Positions 63,438-64,000 of a stretch of DNA of 64,000 bases are shown piece by piece (within the stretch, counting starts at the first letter, position 1; every line of letters starts with the position of its first letter). The stretch is from Micromonosporaceae bacterium (GTDB lineage Bacteria > Actinomycetota > Actinomycetes > Mycobacteriales > Micromonosporaceae): contig JAHRHA010000003.1 in the NCBI GenBank assembly GCA_020027875.1, positions 1-64,000 on the forward strand, read 5' to 3'. A model generated the notes under the pieces. The model was given only the letters and a program-made list of their open reading frames with translations. It searched no databases and had not been told where the DNA came from. The position numbers and the translations under genes were made by a program.

Positions 63438-63459
63438 GTTCACTTCACGTTCACCCTGG
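63438..63459 (+). promoter_or_regulatory. PHO box (PhoP-binding direct repeats) upstream of ppk
   Basis: Two abutting 11-bp units, GTTCACTTCAC (63438-63448) and GTTCACCCTGG (63449-63459), match the Streptomyces PHO-box direct-repeat unit (G-T/G-T-C-A-C/T-...). They end 18 bases before the ppk GTG. In Streptomyces ppk is controlled by PhoP in phosphate limitation, which fits. Confidence 0.75.
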
Positions 63460-63477
63460 TCAGGCGATGATGGACAC

Positions 63478-64000
63478 GTGAGCGACCAGCGCCCGTCTTC
63501 ACCTCCTCAGCAGCCGTCAGCACCTCAGCAGCGCCGGACGATGCCGACGGTGTCGGGCTCCGGAGCTGGGTCCCACGCGCAGCCGGACCAGCCGGACCAG
63601 CCCGCCAAGGCAGCTCCTGGCAGGCCGCGCGGCGGTGGGCGCGGCAAGACCACGCGCGCGGCGCGGGCGCCGAAGACCGAGGTTAAGGCTGAGGTGGAGA
63701 TCGACGCTCAGGCTGACGTCGAGATCGACGCGCGAACTGAGGTCGACACCGACGCCCGCGCAAGAACCGCTGACGCTCGGGCTGCAGCCAGGGCTCCAGA
63801 CGCTAAGGCTGAGGTGGAGATGGAGGCTCCCAAGCAAGCCGGACGGACGCCCGACGACCCACCACTGGCTGTACCGCTGCCCGATGGTCGCTACCTCAAC
63901 CGGGAGCTCTCCTGGCTGGACTTCAACGCGCGGGTGCTGACGCTCGCGGAAGACCCCACGACGCCGCTGCTGGAGCGCGCGAAGTTCTTGGCGATCTTCT
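63478..64000 (+). CDS. ppk: Polyphosphate kinase, amino-terminal part (runs off the right edge)
   Basis: From GTG 63478 the frame reads a disordered N terminus of about 125 residues rich in P, Q, A, R, E and D (with [14 protein letters not shown]-type acidic units), then the ppk1 signature [37 protein letters not shown] at about residue 139, continuing to the edge. The enzyme makes polyphosphate from ATP reversibly. Family members normally start a few residues before this signature, so the N-terminal extension is large, and the start codon is provisional. A PHO box lies directly upstream. Confidence 0.92.
   Translation, partial: MSDQRPSSPPQQPSAPQQRRTMPTVSGSGAGSHAQPDQPDQPAKAAPGRPRGGGRGKTTRAARAPKTEVKAEVEIDAQADVEIDARTEVDTDARARTADARAAARAPDAKAEVEMEAPKQAGRTPDDPPLAVPLPDGRYLNRELSWLDFNARVLTLAEDPTTPLLERAKFLAIF

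Overview
The window is a high-GC actinobacterial chromosome segment made almost entirely of conserved core genes. Gene order (rpsB, then the rpsP-khpA-rimM-trmD-rplS-lepB-rnhB run, ffh, glnD-glnB-amtB, ftsY, smc, mutM-rnc-plsX-rpmF, coaD-rsmD-recG, fakA-like, rpmB, thiL, ddl, gpsA, plsC, cofC, ppk) is the backbone known from Mycobacterium, Streptomyces and Micromonosporaceae. Many GTG starts, a fused GlyQS-type glycyl-tRNA synthetase, a DUF402 protein, a CU044_5270-type protein and the absence of mycolate genes point to Micromonosporaceae or a near relative. The family assignment is inference.

Layout. 1-8.5 kb: the 5' end of rpsB, a repeat-rich membrane protein, an Rpn-like nuclease, then yraN-yifB-dprA-xerC on the + strand and an M23 peptidase on the - strand. 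This block is inverted relative to the order I know from M. tuberculosis and is bounded by inverted copies of a paired DnaA-box element. Two genes here are broken (dprA and a small lipoprotein gene). 8.5-20.9 kb: minus-strand translation and secretion genes from DUF2469/rnhB to ffh. 21-25.5 kb: an acyltransferase/SGNH remnant, then the nitrogen operon amtB-glnB-glnD, with two exact GlnR-type boxes upstream and a 4 x 32-bp array in the presumed leader. 25.9-30.8 kb: an LprG-like lipoprotein with a P55-like exporter, and a phosphotransferase-histidine kinase-response regulator cluster. 31-40 kb: ftsY, fused glycyl-tRNA synthetase, HAD hydrolase, smc. 40-42.6 kb: accessory stretch with a small coiled-coil gene and two glycosidase-like genes (spherulin-4/GH135-like and GH114-like). 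42.5-52.2 kb: mutM, an RNase III with an N-terminal zinc finger, plsX, rpmF, yceD-like, sepIVA-like, coaD, rsmD, recG, fakA-like, rpmB. 52.2-54.5 kb: GNAT and an ECF sigma module where ung often sits. 54.6-64 kb: thiL with a 6 x 30-bp coding repeat, stand-alone AsnC ligand domain, DUF3515, ddl, phosphatase, secreted protein, gamma-lyase, gpsA, plsC, cofC, a cold-shock-like protein, and the start of ppk behind an apparent PHO box.

Two genome-wide habits stand out. A 79-bp palindromic element occurs six times, five of them at the 3' end of a minus-strand gene. Short in-frame tandem repeats (mostly 15 bp, giving pentapeptides) have expanded inside many unrelated housekeeping proteins. No tRNA, rRNA, CRISPR array, insertion sequence or prophage was seen.
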